Part shown: piece by piece, positions 1 through 8,092 of the stretch
Layout: each line of letters begins with the position of its first letter
Position numbering within the stretch: position 1 is the first letter of the stretch
Assembly (NCBI RefSeq): GCF_900107545.1
Contig: NZ_FNQZ01000001.1
Coordinates: 496,001 to 560,000, forward strand
DNA from: Pseudobutyrivibrio sp. ACV-2
GTDB taxonomy: Bacteria > Bacillota > Clostridia > Lachnospirales > Lachnospiraceae
Length of the DNA: 64,000 nucleotides
Direction of reading: 5' to 3'
Position numbers and translations under genes: made by a program
The notes under the pieces: generated by a model
The model's input: only the letters and a program-made list of their open reading frames with translations
What the model was told of the DNA's origin: nothing
Database searches by the model: none

Positions 1-852
1 AATATATTTCTTTACGTCATCTGACTTAAGAACATCTACAAGAACCTTAATGCCATCGTTGTTTTCATTTCCTTCTGCTACTGCAATAATGTTAACGTAT
101 GTCTTTGCAGCTTCCGAATCTGATGCCTCGTAAGCGATTGAATCCTTTGCTACAGAAAAGCCTGCTTCAAGGGCGTAGTTACCATTTAATACTACATAGG
201 CAACCTCATCCTTAACACGTGCAACCTGAGCTGCTTCAAGCTCCTGAATTTCAATATTCTTTGGATTATCAACAATATCCTTGATTGTAGCCTTTAAGCC
301 CACACCATCCTTTAGTGTAAGAAGTCCATTGTCCTGAAGAAGAAGTAAAGCTCTTGCTTCGTTTGTAGTATCGTTTGGAACTGCGATAACATCACCCTCT
401 GAAACATCATCGAGTGTAGCCTTTGTTCCTGGGTAAATACCAAATGGCTCATAGTGAATATCGCCTGCATCTACAAGATGTGTTCCCTGCTCCTCATTGA
501 AGCTGTCAAGATATGGAACATGCTGGAAGTAGTTTGCATCAAACTCACCTGACTCTACTACAAGGTTTGGCTGAACATAATCATCAAAAACTGTGACATC
601 TAACTTATAGCCCTTTTCCTCAAGTAAAGGTGCCGCATACTCTAAAATCTCTGAATGAGGTGTAGCAGATGCTGCAACCTTAATAGTCTTAAGCTCTGCT
701 GGAGCTGCCTCTGTAGCTTCAGTAGCTTCGCTGCTCTCTTCCTGTGTATTTTCTGCAGTACTTGTAGCTGCACTGTCAGATGAACCGCAACCTGTAAGTG
801 CTCCAAGTACAAATGTTGTTCCTAAAATGCTTGCTAAAATTTTCTTTGTCAT
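1..852 (-). CDS. metQ: Methionine ABC transporter substrate-binding lipoprotein (MetQ/NlpA family), truncated by window edge
   Basis: Reading frame opens at the ATG at 852 behind an AAAGGAG-type ribosome site and stays open to base 1, so the C-terminus lies outside the window (284 codons seen). The N-terminus is a lipoprotein signal peptide with lipobox LTGC, then a Ser/Thr/Glu-rich tether, then the NlpA-type fold (AASATPHSEIL near residue 50, YFQHVPYLD, IYPGTKATLDD). The protein would bind D/L-methionine outside the membrane and feed MetI/MetN. It follows metI but is separated from it by a terminator and has its own promoter, so it may be made in excess of the permease. Family call is firm; methionine as ligand is inferred from the adjacent MetN/MetI. 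Confidence 0.92.
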   Translation of the reverse strand, partial: MTKKILASILGTTFVLGALTGCGSSDSAATSTAENTQEESSEATEATEAAPAELKTIKVAASATPHSEILEYAAPLLEEKGYKLDVTVFDDYVQPNLVVESGEFDANYFQHVPYLDSFNEEQGTHLVDAGDIHYEPFGIYPGTKATLDDVSEGDVIAVPNDTTNEARALLLLQDNGLLTLKDGVGLKATIKDIVDNPKNIEIQELEAAQVARVKDEVAYVVLNGNYALEAGFSVAKDSIAYEASDSEAAKTYVNIIAVAEGNENNDGIKVLVDVLKSDDVKKYI

Positions 853-886
853 ATCCTTTTTCTCCTTTGCCGTTGTCTATGATAAA

Positions 887-915
887 GTTATAATCCTTAT
901 TACCCTACAGGTCAA
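887..915 (-). promoter_or_regulatory. metQ promoter inside an inverted repeat
   Basis: Minus strand shows TTGACC, 17 bp, TATAAC. The predicted start near 880 leaves a leader of about 28 nt. The promoter sits exactly between the two arms of a perfect 11-bp inverted repeat (TCTATGATAAA at 876-886 and its complement at 921-931), which looks like an operator or a structural element. No SAM riboswitch or T-box fits in so short a leader. Confidence 0.6.
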
Positions 916-946
916 TGGGTTTTATCATAGAGAAAAACTATAGTAT

Positions 947-967
947 GTTATCAATTAAATTGATAAC
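947..967. promoter_or_regulatory. 21-bp near-perfect palindrome upstream of metQ promoter
   Basis: GTTATCAATT and AATTGATAAC arms of 10 bp flank one central base. It lies about 30 bp upstream of the metQ -35 box, a usual place for an activator or repressor site. The binding protein is not identifiable from this window. Confidence 0.45.
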
Positions 968-1017
968 TAATGGGTATTGCACACAATTAGGAGGATTTCC
1001 GCTCACTGTAACTAATA

Positions 1018-1049
1018 TAAAAAGTGCTGAGAAATCAATTCTCAGCACC
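1018..1049 (-). terminator. Rho-independent terminator after metI
   Basis: A 10-bp stem (GTGCTGAGAA with TTCTCAGCAC, arms 1024-1033 and 1039-1048) is followed on the minus strand by a T-rich run. It separates metNI from metQ. Confidence 0.85.
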
Positions 1050-1064
1050 TAATAACTAAATTAT

Positions 1065-1724
1065 TTATTTCTTATGATCAAATTTCTTGGCAATGGCCAT
1101 TCCACTGTTCTGGAAAATCTGGAACAACACAATAAGCAAAATAACTGTCACTATCATGATATCTGTCTCATAACGATAATAACCATAACGAACAGCAATA
1201 TCTCCAAGACCGCCACCACCAACAGTACCTGCCATGGCAGAATATCCAAAGACTGTTCCAAGGGCGATTGTAGCATTTGTAATTAAAGATGTACGAGCCT
1301 CAACCAAAAGTACCTTGAATACAATCTGCGCATTGCTGGCACCCATTGATTTAGCGGCTTCAATAACACCTGCATCTACTTCCTTAAGAGAAGCCTCCAC
1401 CATTCTGGCAATGTATGGCGCAGCTGAAATAACAAGTGGCACAATAGTAGCTGTGCTACCATATGACTTTCCTACCACAAGTCTTGTGAAAGGAATAAGT
1501 AAAATAAGCAAAATCAAAAATGGAACAGAACGAACCAAATTTGAAACTACGTCTAAAATCTTGTATAAAATTGGGTTTGGCTTTAATCCATTAACATCTG
1601 AAATGGTAAGCAATATTCCCATTGGAAGTCCAAGTACATATCCTAAAAATGTTGAAACCACGCTCATGTAGATAGTCTGGAGAATTCCTTCTAATATCAT
1701 ATTTACAATGGTACTATCCCACAT
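1065..1724 (-). CDS. metI: Methionine ABC transporter permease (MetI family)
   Basis: About 219 residues with five or so hydrophobic segments and the inner-membrane permease EAA loop ([19 protein letters not shown] region), typical of the MetI/ThiP-like family. It forms the membrane channel for methionine, driven by MetN. I chose the ATG at 1724 because GGAGGT, lying inside the end of metN, is 8 nt upstream; an ATG at 1730 is only 2 nt from that site. The gene overlaps metN by 11 nt, implying translational coupling. Confidence 0.92.
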   Translation of the reverse strand: MWDSTIVNMILEGILQTIYMSVVSTFLGYVLGLPMGILLTISDVNGLKPNPILYKILDVVSNLVRSVPFLILLILLIPFTRLVVGKSYGSTATIVPLVISAAPYIARMVEASLKEVDAGVIEAAKSMGASNAQIVFKVLLVEARTSLITNATIALGTVFGYSAMAGTVGGGGLGDIAVRYGYYRYETDIMIVTVILLIVLFQIFQNSGMAIAKKFDHKK

Positions 1725-2514
1725 ATCCATCTACCTCCGAATTGTTAATATCAAGTTTACCTGACTGATTGTCAGTGAGCTTGCTGTCACCATCAATCCA
1801 AAAATATTTGTCCTCAGGAAGACTAACTTCACCGATTTTACCGGTGTCTACAAGCTGACCGCTCTCCAAGACTGCTACCTTATTGCAGATAGCTTTTACG
1901 ACAGACATTTGATGGGTAATAAGCACAATAGTGATACCGTATTCTTTGTTGATGCGTTTAAGCAATGAAAGAATAGATGCTGTTGTCTGTGGATCAAGTG
2001 CAGATGTAGCCTCATCGCAAAGAAGAATCTTTGGATTGGTAGCAAGTGCTCTTGCGATGGCAACTCTTTGCTGCTGCCCACCAGAAAGCTGTGATGGATA
2101 GGCTTTTGCCTTATCCTCAAGACCAACCTTTTCCAGGAGAGAAACAGCCTTCTTCTTGGCCTCTGCCTTTTTTACTCCCTGAAGAAGAAGTGGAAACATA
2201 ACATTTTCCACTACACTCTTCTGCTGAAGAAGATTGAAGTGCTGGAAAATCATAGAGATTTCCTGACGTTCCTGGCGAAGCTCTTTTTCAGAAAGTAGCC
2301 CAAGTTCCTTTCCTTCAATAATAACCTGCCCACTTGTAGGGCGCTCTAAATAATTCAAACATCGAATAAGGGTACTTTTGCCTGCTCCAGACATACCGAT
2401 AATGCCGAAAATATCGCCTTTTTCAATGTTTAGACTTATATCATTAATAGCATCGACCTTTGTGACCTTGTCTTCAAAGGTCTTGGTCAAATTCTTTAAT
2501 TCTATTTCGTACAT
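1714..2514 (-). CDS. metN: Methionine ABC transporter ATP-binding protein (MetN), short form
   Basis: ABC ATPase of 266 residues. Walker A is GMSGAGKST near residue 40, the Q-loop follows, the signature is LSGGQQQR, and Walker B is [12 protein letters not shown]. It powers uptake through MetI. Typical MetN proteins of about 340 residues carry a C-terminal NIL/ACT-like domain that senses methionine; here the chain ends soon after the ATPase core in an Asp/Asn-rich tail, so methionine trans-inhibition by that domain is probably absent. First gene of the metNI operon, with a ribosome site AGAGGA 8 nt before the ATG. Confidence 0.92.
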   Translation of the reverse strand: MYEIELKNLTKTFEDKVTKVDAINDISLNIEKGDIFGIIGMSGAGKSTLIRCLNYLERPTSGQVIIEGKELGLLSEKELRQERQEISMIFQHFNLLQQKSVVENVMFPLLLQGVKKAEAKKKAVSLLEKVGLEDKAKAYPSQLSGGQQQRVAIARALATNPKILLCDEATSALDPQTTASILSLLKRINKEYGITIVLITHQMSVVKAICNKVAVLESGQLVDTGKIGEVSLPEDKYFWIDGDSKLTDNQSGKLDINNSEVDGYVG

Positions 2515-2551
2515 TTACATTTTCCTCTTTCTAATACAAAGCAATAACTTT

Positions 2552-2580
2552 ACCATAAGCCCTACATCTTTGCATGTCAA
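2552..2580 (-). promoter_or_regulatory. metNI promoter candidate
   Basis: TTGACA, 17 bp, TATGGT on the minus strand, about 40 bp upstream of the metN start. The -35 box is consensus but the -10 is weak. The leader is too short for a riboswitch. Confidence 0.45.
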
Positions 2581-2605
2581 CAAAAGCCTCTAATTGTACC
2601 TATAA

Positions 2606-2649
2606 AAAAAAATTATAGCCTGCTATAAATAATTTTTATAGCAGGCTAT
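2606..2649 (-). terminator. Terminator after mnmA
   Basis: A perfect 15-bp stem (arms 2615-2629 and 2635-2649, 5-nt loop) is followed on the minus strand by TAATTTTTTTTT. Confidence 0.92.
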
Positions 2650-2652
2650 TAA

Positions 2653-3720
2653 TTAACCTATGATTATACCGCCACCAAGCACTACTTCACCGTCATAGAA
2701 GACTGCTGACTGACCTGGAGTAATTGCACGCTGTGGTTCATCAAATATAATTTTAGCTGTGTCTGCCCCTGTTCTTTCTACAAAACAAGGCTGCTCTTCC
2801 ATTCTATAGCGTATCTTTGCTTTGCACTTGAAGCTATCCTCTAATGTATTTGGATTAATCCAGTTAATATCAGAAACTGTAACCTCTCTTGAAAATAAAT
2901 CTTCATTTTTTCCGAGCACAACCTGATTTTTTTCTGTATCAAGGCGCACTACATATAATGGATGTGCTGCAGAAATTCCAAGCCCCTTACGTTGGCCGAT
3001 GGTGTAGCATACAAGTCCATTGTGACGTCCAAGTACATTACCATCCATATCTACAAAATCACCAGGCTCGTAATCTTTACCAGTAAATCGCTTTAGAGCG
3101 CATACATAGTCTCCATTTGGAACAAAACAGATATCCTGACTGTCTGGCTTGTTGGCATTAACAAATTCATGGGATTCAGCAATCTTTCGGATTTCATCCT
3201 TTGAGTATTCTCCTAGTGGAAAATCTGTGTGAGCAAGCTCATCCTGGGTCATGGAATAAAGCACATAAGACTGATCCTTATTTTTATCCAGGCCCTTAAG
3301 TAACTGATAGCTTCCATCTTCGCATTTACGAATTCTGGCATAATGACCAGTAACCACCTTGTCACAGCCAAGCTCTAAAGCTCTGCGATAAAGCTCGTTG
3401 AACTTAAGATGCTTGTTACATTCTATACAAGGATTTGGAGTCATGGCATGCTCATAGCAGTATATAAAATTGTCTATAACCTTTTCCCTGAACTGATCCT
3501 TGAAATTAAATGTGTAGTGAAGCATCCCAAGCTTTCTGGCCACTTCCTTGGCATCCATTACATCATCAAGGGAACAACAGGTGCTTTGCTCGGAAAGGTC
3601 CACATCATCATTTCCATAAAGCTTCATAGTGCAGCCTACACATTCATAATTATTTTCTTTCATTAAAAGAGCAGCGACACTACTGTCCACGCCGCCGCTC
3701 ATTGCTATAAGTGCCTTCAT
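2653..3720 (-). CDS. mnmA: tRNA-specific 2-thiouridylase MnmA (TrmU)
   Basis: A 355-residue cytoplasmic enzyme that puts sulfur on U34 of Lys, Glu and Gln tRNAs. The PP-loop ATP site SGGVDSS is at residues 8-14. The two redox/catalytic cysteines are visible: Cys97 in TPNPCIEC and Cys197 in DICFVPNG. QSYVL, GHYARI and the C-terminal beta-barrel are present, and length is normal for the family. It is a single-gene unit with its own terminator; the ribosome site before the ATG is weak (AGG, 7 nt). Confidence 0.96.
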   Translation of the reverse strand: MKALIAMSGGVDSSVAALLMKENNYECVGCTMKLYGNDDVDLSEQSTCCSLDDVMDAKEVARKLGMLHYTFNFKDQFREKVIDNFIYCYEHAMTPNPCIECNKHLKFNELYRRALELGCDKVVTGHYARIRKCEDGSYQLLKGLDKNKDQSYVLYSMTQDELAHTDFPLGEYSKDEIRKIAESHEFVNANKPDSQDICFVPNGDYVCALKRFTGKDYEPGDFVDMDGNVLGRHNGLVCYTIGQRKGLGISAAHPLYVVRLDTEKNQVVLGKNEDLFSREVTVSDINWINPNTLEDSFKCKAKIRYRMEEQPCFVERTGADTAKIIFDEPQRAITPGQSAVFYDGEVVLGGGIIIG

Positions 3721-3835
3721 ATTTATACCTATCTAATATAATTTTCATTTACTCTGACTTTAATTGTCACAAAAAGAATAGCACATAATTAAAAAAAACG
3801 GAATAACTATTAGAATTTGAAGGAAACAGTTAAAA

Positions 3836-3855
3836 AGGCGGCCATACGGCCGCCT
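3836..3855 (-). terminator. Terminator after the xylanase gene
   Basis: An 8-bp GC-rich stem (AGGCGGCC with GGCCGCCT, 4-nt loop) followed by TTTTT on the minus strand. Lies about 110 bp past the xylanase stop. Confidence 0.9.
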
Positions 3856-3967
3856 AATACCTTTTATTCAAGGTTTTATTATTTAATTGTAATATTTCCC
3901 TTTACATTGCCCCACAAGAATTTACTCCTATGTATAATTATATCCAAATTAGGGATAAAGGGTAGAA

Positions 3968-6900
3968 TTATTTAGCTGTAACTATAACAAGTCTATGTCC
4001 AAAGAAGGAATTTGATCCTTCTACAGAAGCAAGACCAACATTAAGCCATTTGCTGTAGTATACCATCCAAGAGCTGTAGTCTTTTCCGACCTGAAGCTTA
4101 ACTACTGTTCCCTTAGGTACACCAAAATACGAAGCCTCATCATTTGCATTAACCTTGTATTCCATATTAAATGAAACAACATTTTCCTTCTCATTCCACT
4201 TAACATTTCTAGACTTGATATTTGCAAATAAGATATTTACCTGTGCATCAGCGATGATATCTAAAGCCACTACTTTTTCACCTGTGAAATTAGAACCATT
4301 TGCCTTAACTACAGCAAAGTACTGTCCATCGCCATTTGAAGCCTTTGCTGGAAGCTGCTTCATTTCCTTGCCATCCTCACCGAGCTTGTAGGTAATAGCA
4401 TACTCAGATTTTGAAAGCTTCTTGCCGTTGAACTTAACTGTTACATTTGGTGTTGTAGCCTTCTTCTTTTCCTTCAAGTTAGAAGGTGCTGTAAATTCAA
4501 ATGCGTCATCTGCAAAATCAACAGGTGAGATTGTAAAGTTTGCCTTAAGCTCGCCTTCGTATTCTCCCTTAAGCTTAACGATTACTGTAGGAAGTGATTC
4601 ATCAAATTCCTCTCCTACTCCGCTTCCAACCTTTGTTGCTGCATTTTTGTTATTCTTGTAAGAAACCTTGTAGTCTGTTCCCTGAACTAAAGTCTTATCT
4701 CCAACTACTACAGTTACCTCTGGCTTAAGAGCTTTCCCTGTGTAAGCCATATCAGATACTGCTGCAATTGCTGGAGCCTCTACTACTGGTTCCTCAGGAT
4801 TTTCTGGTTCCTCAGGATTTTCTGGCTCCTCTGGGTCCTCTGAAACATCAACTGCCTCTGCCAACTCAACCTCACCAAATACCTTTGGAGCTGACCAGCC
4901 GTTTCCAGTCTCATCATACCAGGTTCTGGTTCCGATACGACCACCGTTTGCTGCATCATTAATCTGTAAATCAAGACCGATAGCCTGACCAATCTCAGGA
5001 GTGATGTCTGTCCAAGCAAATGCAGACTCTACATAATAGCCTTCCTCTGTTAATGTAACCTCATGCTTGCTGTTTTCTTCAAGGCACTTCTCGCCATTGA
5101 AGCTTGCTTCATTTAAGTAGTTAATTCTGTACTGCTTATCATCTGCCTGATATGCTTCTGACTTACCATTATTTTCATCGATAAATACTTCAACAGAATC
5201 TTTTTCGTGATTAGCTGATGAAGTTGCATCAAGCACATCATCCTTTACACAAACAAGTGTATAGAGATAGTTTTCATCCCAGAGAACCTTTGCACCTGCA
5301 AGTGCATTTGGCTTTGTTCCACCTGTTATAGAAAGCTCTACTGGGTCTACCTTATCCCAAACCTTGTCAATCTTTCCATCGATTTCAGGTGTTCCCTTAG
5401 CAACTGACATGTATGGCTTGCAAAGTCCCTTTGCGAAATACTTGCTGCCCTCATCCTGAGTAAGTCTAAGATTGTTGAATGCATGCTCGCCTTCTGAATC
5501 AGTAACTACTACATCCATAGCAAGTCCTGCTGATGCAAAAAGCTCACTTGGTCCTTCTATCTCAAGTACGCATTCGCCTTCATCATTAAGTGCAGCTTCA
5601 ACAGTCTTAACATCTGCACCATCCTTCATTTCCTGTGCAAAGTCAACGTATAATTTTGCCTTGTCTGCGCCTTTAGCCTTAACCTTTACAGAAAGCTTAT
5701 TACCATCCCATACTGGAATAATGCTATACTCTGTACCTTCGATAGATGTTTCCTTGCCATGTGCAAATGGATTCTTGCCCTTTGCCTGAACTAAAGTAAT
5801 GCTCTTGATAGCTGGCTCAAGCTTTGAAGGATCTACAAGAGCCCAATATGCTGGCTTAGCCTTGTACTCACCATCGAAAAGAAGTGGAACCTGCTTTTGT
5901 CTTCCATTAGCTCCACCACCTACGCTGTTGCTGGTCTGAAGCCATGAGTTAGGGTCAATAACACCCCAAATTGTAAAGCCGTTTACATCGATATCTGGAT
6001 CAGCATCGATTTCCTTGTATGCATCGTAAACATCCTTGTATCTGTATGCTTCCTTTGTGTACTCAGCTGGAAGCTCTGCGTCAGTACCACCAAAGTCTGA
6101 GCTGCACTTGAAATCAAGCTCTGTTACCTGAATCTTACCTACGATTTTACCGTAGCGCTTACCACAGTCTATAATCTTCTGCTTTGATGGAGAAATCATA
6201 TTGTGATGTCCCTGCATACCAAAGCCTGTGATTCTTGTAGGAAGTGTTTCATCACTTTCGTGTCTCTTTACACTTTCAAGCAGACCTGCGATAGCATCTG
6301 GCTTATTTCCAGAGCACTCGTTGTAATCGTTGTAGTAAAGCTCAAGGTTGTCCTTGCCCATCTTGTGTGCATAATAATTTGCAAATCTAAATGCATTTAA
6401 GATGTAATCAGGAGCATCCTCTTTGCTGCCTGCGCCGTAGATTTTAGCCCAGTTAGATCTTTCAGATGCATTTCTGTATGTACCAGTCTCATCTGAGCAT
6501 GCTTCGTTTACAACATCCCAGCCATAGAACATATCCTTGTACTCTGACTTGAATACATGCTCATAAACGCTCTTGATGAACCATTCATGACGAAGAGTCA
6601 TCTCTTCTGGTGAAACAAATGCTCCGTTTGGATCATAGTTTTCTCTAAAGAACCAGTCAGGTGTCTGTGAGTGCCATGTAAGTACGTGACCTCTTACCTT
6701 TATCTGGTCCTCTGGGTGCTCATCATTCCAATCCTTGAGCACATCAAGCATCTTTTCTGCTCTTGAGAAATCAAGCTTAGGTACCTTCATATCCTCATGC
6801 TTGTTACCTCTTGCATCAGTCCATGTCTCAGTTACAATCATGCCTTCTGAAGGCTTGTCGTTCTGATAGTTGAAAAGAGCATCTGGCTTTAACTCATTAC

Positions 6901-7963
6901 CAAATGTAACTGCATTGAAATGCTTTTCTACAAGATCCATAAGAGCCTTATCAGAAATCTCTGAAAGCATGATTGCAGCACCTGTGTATGAATCGCTTCC
7001 GAGGCCTTTACCTGATGAAACATAATCCTTTAAATCTGGAATATCCCATTCGATATCAGCCTTCTCTTTAACCTCTTCTACCTTGCTTGGCTCTGGATAA
7101 TCCTCTACATCACCCTTTAATGTTAAAGTAATGCTTTCAACTGTAAATGTAGCTGCATCACCAGATGAATTCATCAAACCGATTCCGTCAAAATCAAGCT
7201 TGTCAGCATTCTCGATTGTAGTTGTGCCATATGCAGCTAAAAGCTCTTCACCTTCGTTTCTAAGCTTCAGTGAAAATCCGCTCTTATCACCCTTTTTAAG
7301 GTTAACCTTTATAGCCTTTACCTGCTTACCCTTTATACCAGTAGGAAGTCCAAGGACCTTTTCTGCATAATTTCCGCTGTAAGAAAGCTTAAAGGCACCA
7401 CCCTTGACAGTGACTTCGGTTCCCCATGTACCACCTTTGTCATAATCCTTGTCAAAGTCAATCATAGGATAAGTAATTTCGCACTCTTTCTTCTCGTCCT
7501 CATCATCCTCAAGCTCGTCTTTTTTATCCTTTTCGTCATCCTCATCCAAAGCATCTTTTTCGTCTTCGGATTCCTCTAACTCTTCCTCTGACTCCTCTGT
7601 TTTGTCTTTATCAGACTTCTTCTTTTTTGAGTCATCCTTTTTATCTTTTTTAGATTCTTCCTTTGTTTCTTTCTTTGAATCTTCTTTTTCTGAGTTCTCT
7701 TCTGCGCCCTTATCAGATTTCTCTTCCTCTGATTTCTTTTCAGAGTCTTCCTTTACTTTTTCAGATTCCTCTGCTTTAGTCTCCTCGTTCTCAGTCTTAG
7801 CCTCTTCCCCTTTTGACTCATCTTCCTGCGCTTTTTCTTCCACGTTCTGCTCTGTAGCTTTGTCTGCTTCTGTAGCATTTACAGTGACAGGCGCATAGGT
7901 GGTTGCCATCATAGTAGAAATTGCAACCAAGGATAGAAACTTATAAAGTCTCTTCTTTACCAT
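3968..7963 (-). CDS. Secreted multidomain GH10 endo-1,4-beta-xylanase with CBM9 and Ig-like tail
   Basis: A 1331-residue exoenzyme cutting xylan backbones. Start chosen at the ATG at 7963: GAGGAG lies 9 nt upstream and the next residues form a signal peptide ending VTVNA (about residue 30); an in-frame start 41 codons earlier lacks these. Order: signal peptide; very charged Glu/Lys/Asp/Ser tract (31-160); a beta-sandwich module, probably carbohydrate-binding (161-285); GH10 catalytic domain (about 310-715) with acid/base Glu487 in WDVVNEA and nucleophile Glu615 in VTELD; CBM9-type region (about 725-1035; WYDETGNGW is typical); a PEEPEN-repeat linker (1043-1060); then Ig-like repeats to the end. 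No LPXTG or S-layer motif is seen. Upstream is GH115, then a terminator and a TTGACA-type element, so it may be transcribed separately. Confidence 0.95.
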   Translation of the reverse strand: MVKKRLYKFLSLVAISTMMATTYAPVTVNATEADKATEQNVEEKAQEDESKGEEAKTENEETKAEESEKVKEDSEKKSEEEKSDKGAEENSEKEDSKKETKEESKKDKKDDSKKKKSDKDKTEESEEELEESEDEKDALDEDDEKDKKDELEDDEDEKKECEITYPMIDFDKDYDKGGTWGTEVTVKGGAFKLSYSGNYAEKVLGLPTGIKGKQVKAIKVNLKKGDKSGFSLKLRNEGEELLAAYGTTTIENADKLDFDGIGLMNSSGDAATFTVESITLTLKGDVEDYPEPSKVEEVKEKADIEWDIPDLKDYVSSGKGLGSDSYTGAAIMLSEISDKALMDLVEKHFNAVTFGNELKPDALFNYQNDKPSEGMIVTETWTDARGNKHEDMKVPKLDFSRAEKMLDVLKDWNDEHPEDQIKVRGHVLTWHSQTPDWFFRENYDPNGAFVSPEEMTLRHEWFIKSVYEHVFKSEYKDMFYGWDVVNEACSDETGTYRNASERSNWAKIYGAGSKEDAPDYILNAFRFANYYAHKMGKDNLELYYNDYNECSGNKPDAIAGLLESVKRHESDETLPTRITGFGMQGHHNMISPSKQKIIDCGKRYGKIVGKIQVTELDFKCSSDFGGTDAELPAEYTKEAYRYKDVYDAYKEIDADPDIDVNGFTIWGVIDPNSWLQTSNSVGGGANGRQKQVPLLFDGEYKAKPAYWALVDPSKLEPAIKSITLVQAKGKNPFAHGKETSIEGTEYSIIPVWDGNKLSVKVKAKGADKAKLYVDFAQEMKDGADVKTVEAALNDEGECVLEIEGPSELFASAGLAMDVVVTDSEGEHAFNNLRLTQDEGSKYFAKGLCKPYMSVAKGTPEIDGKIDKVWDKVDPVELSITGGTKPNALAGAKVLWDENYLYTLVCVKDDVLDATSSANHEKDSVEVFIDENNGKSEAYQADDKQYRINYLNEASFNGEKCLEENSKHEVTLTEEGYYVESAFAWTDITPEIGQAIGLDLQINDAANGGRIGTRTWYDETGNGWSAPKVFGEVELAEAVDVSEDPEEPENPEEPENPEEPVVEAPAIAAVSDMAYTGKALKPEVTVVVGDKTLVQGTDYKVSYKNNKNAATKVGSGVGEEFDESLPTVIVKLKGEYEGELKANFTISPVDFADDAFEFTAPSNLKEKKKATTPNVTVKFNGKKLSKSEYAITYKLGEDGKEMKQLPAKASNGDGQYFAVVKANGSNFTGEKVVALDIIADAQVNILFANIKSRNVKWNEKENVVSFNMEYKVNANDEASYFGVPKGTVVKLQVGKDYSSWMVYYSKWLNVGLASVEGSNSFFGHRLVIVTAK

Positions 7964-8036
7964 ACATATATTCTCCTCTTTAAAATAATGTAAAAACCCG
8001 GGTAAGATTATTTTAATAGGAAAGATGTCAAAAAAA

Positions 8037-8062
8037 GGGGGATAAACTATATGTCTATCCCC
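8037..8062 (-). terminator. Terminator or attenuator between GH115 and xylanase
   Basis: GGGGATA and TATCCCC arms around a 9-10 nt loop are followed on the minus strand by CTTTTTTT. The T-run merges directly into TTGACA, a possible -35 box for the xylanase gene; the best -10 (TAATCT) is only 15 bp away, so the promoter part is weak. Confidence 0.75.
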
Positions 8063-8092
8063 TACAAAATATAACTTATGCCACAACAGTGG

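Noticed and set aside
853-1020. SAM riboswitch or T-box before metQ
   Set aside because: The predicted leader is about 28 nt, and no SAM core or T-box sequence is seen.
7131-7898. Plus-strand Ser/Phe-rich open frames opposite the xylanase
   Set aside because: They mirror the Glu/Lys-rich coding of the real minus-strand gene and have no ribosome site or known family.
7964-8086. N-terminal extension of 41 residues on the xylanase
   Set aside because: It lies before a good ribosome site and would bury the signal peptide; it also runs through the terminator-like hairpin.
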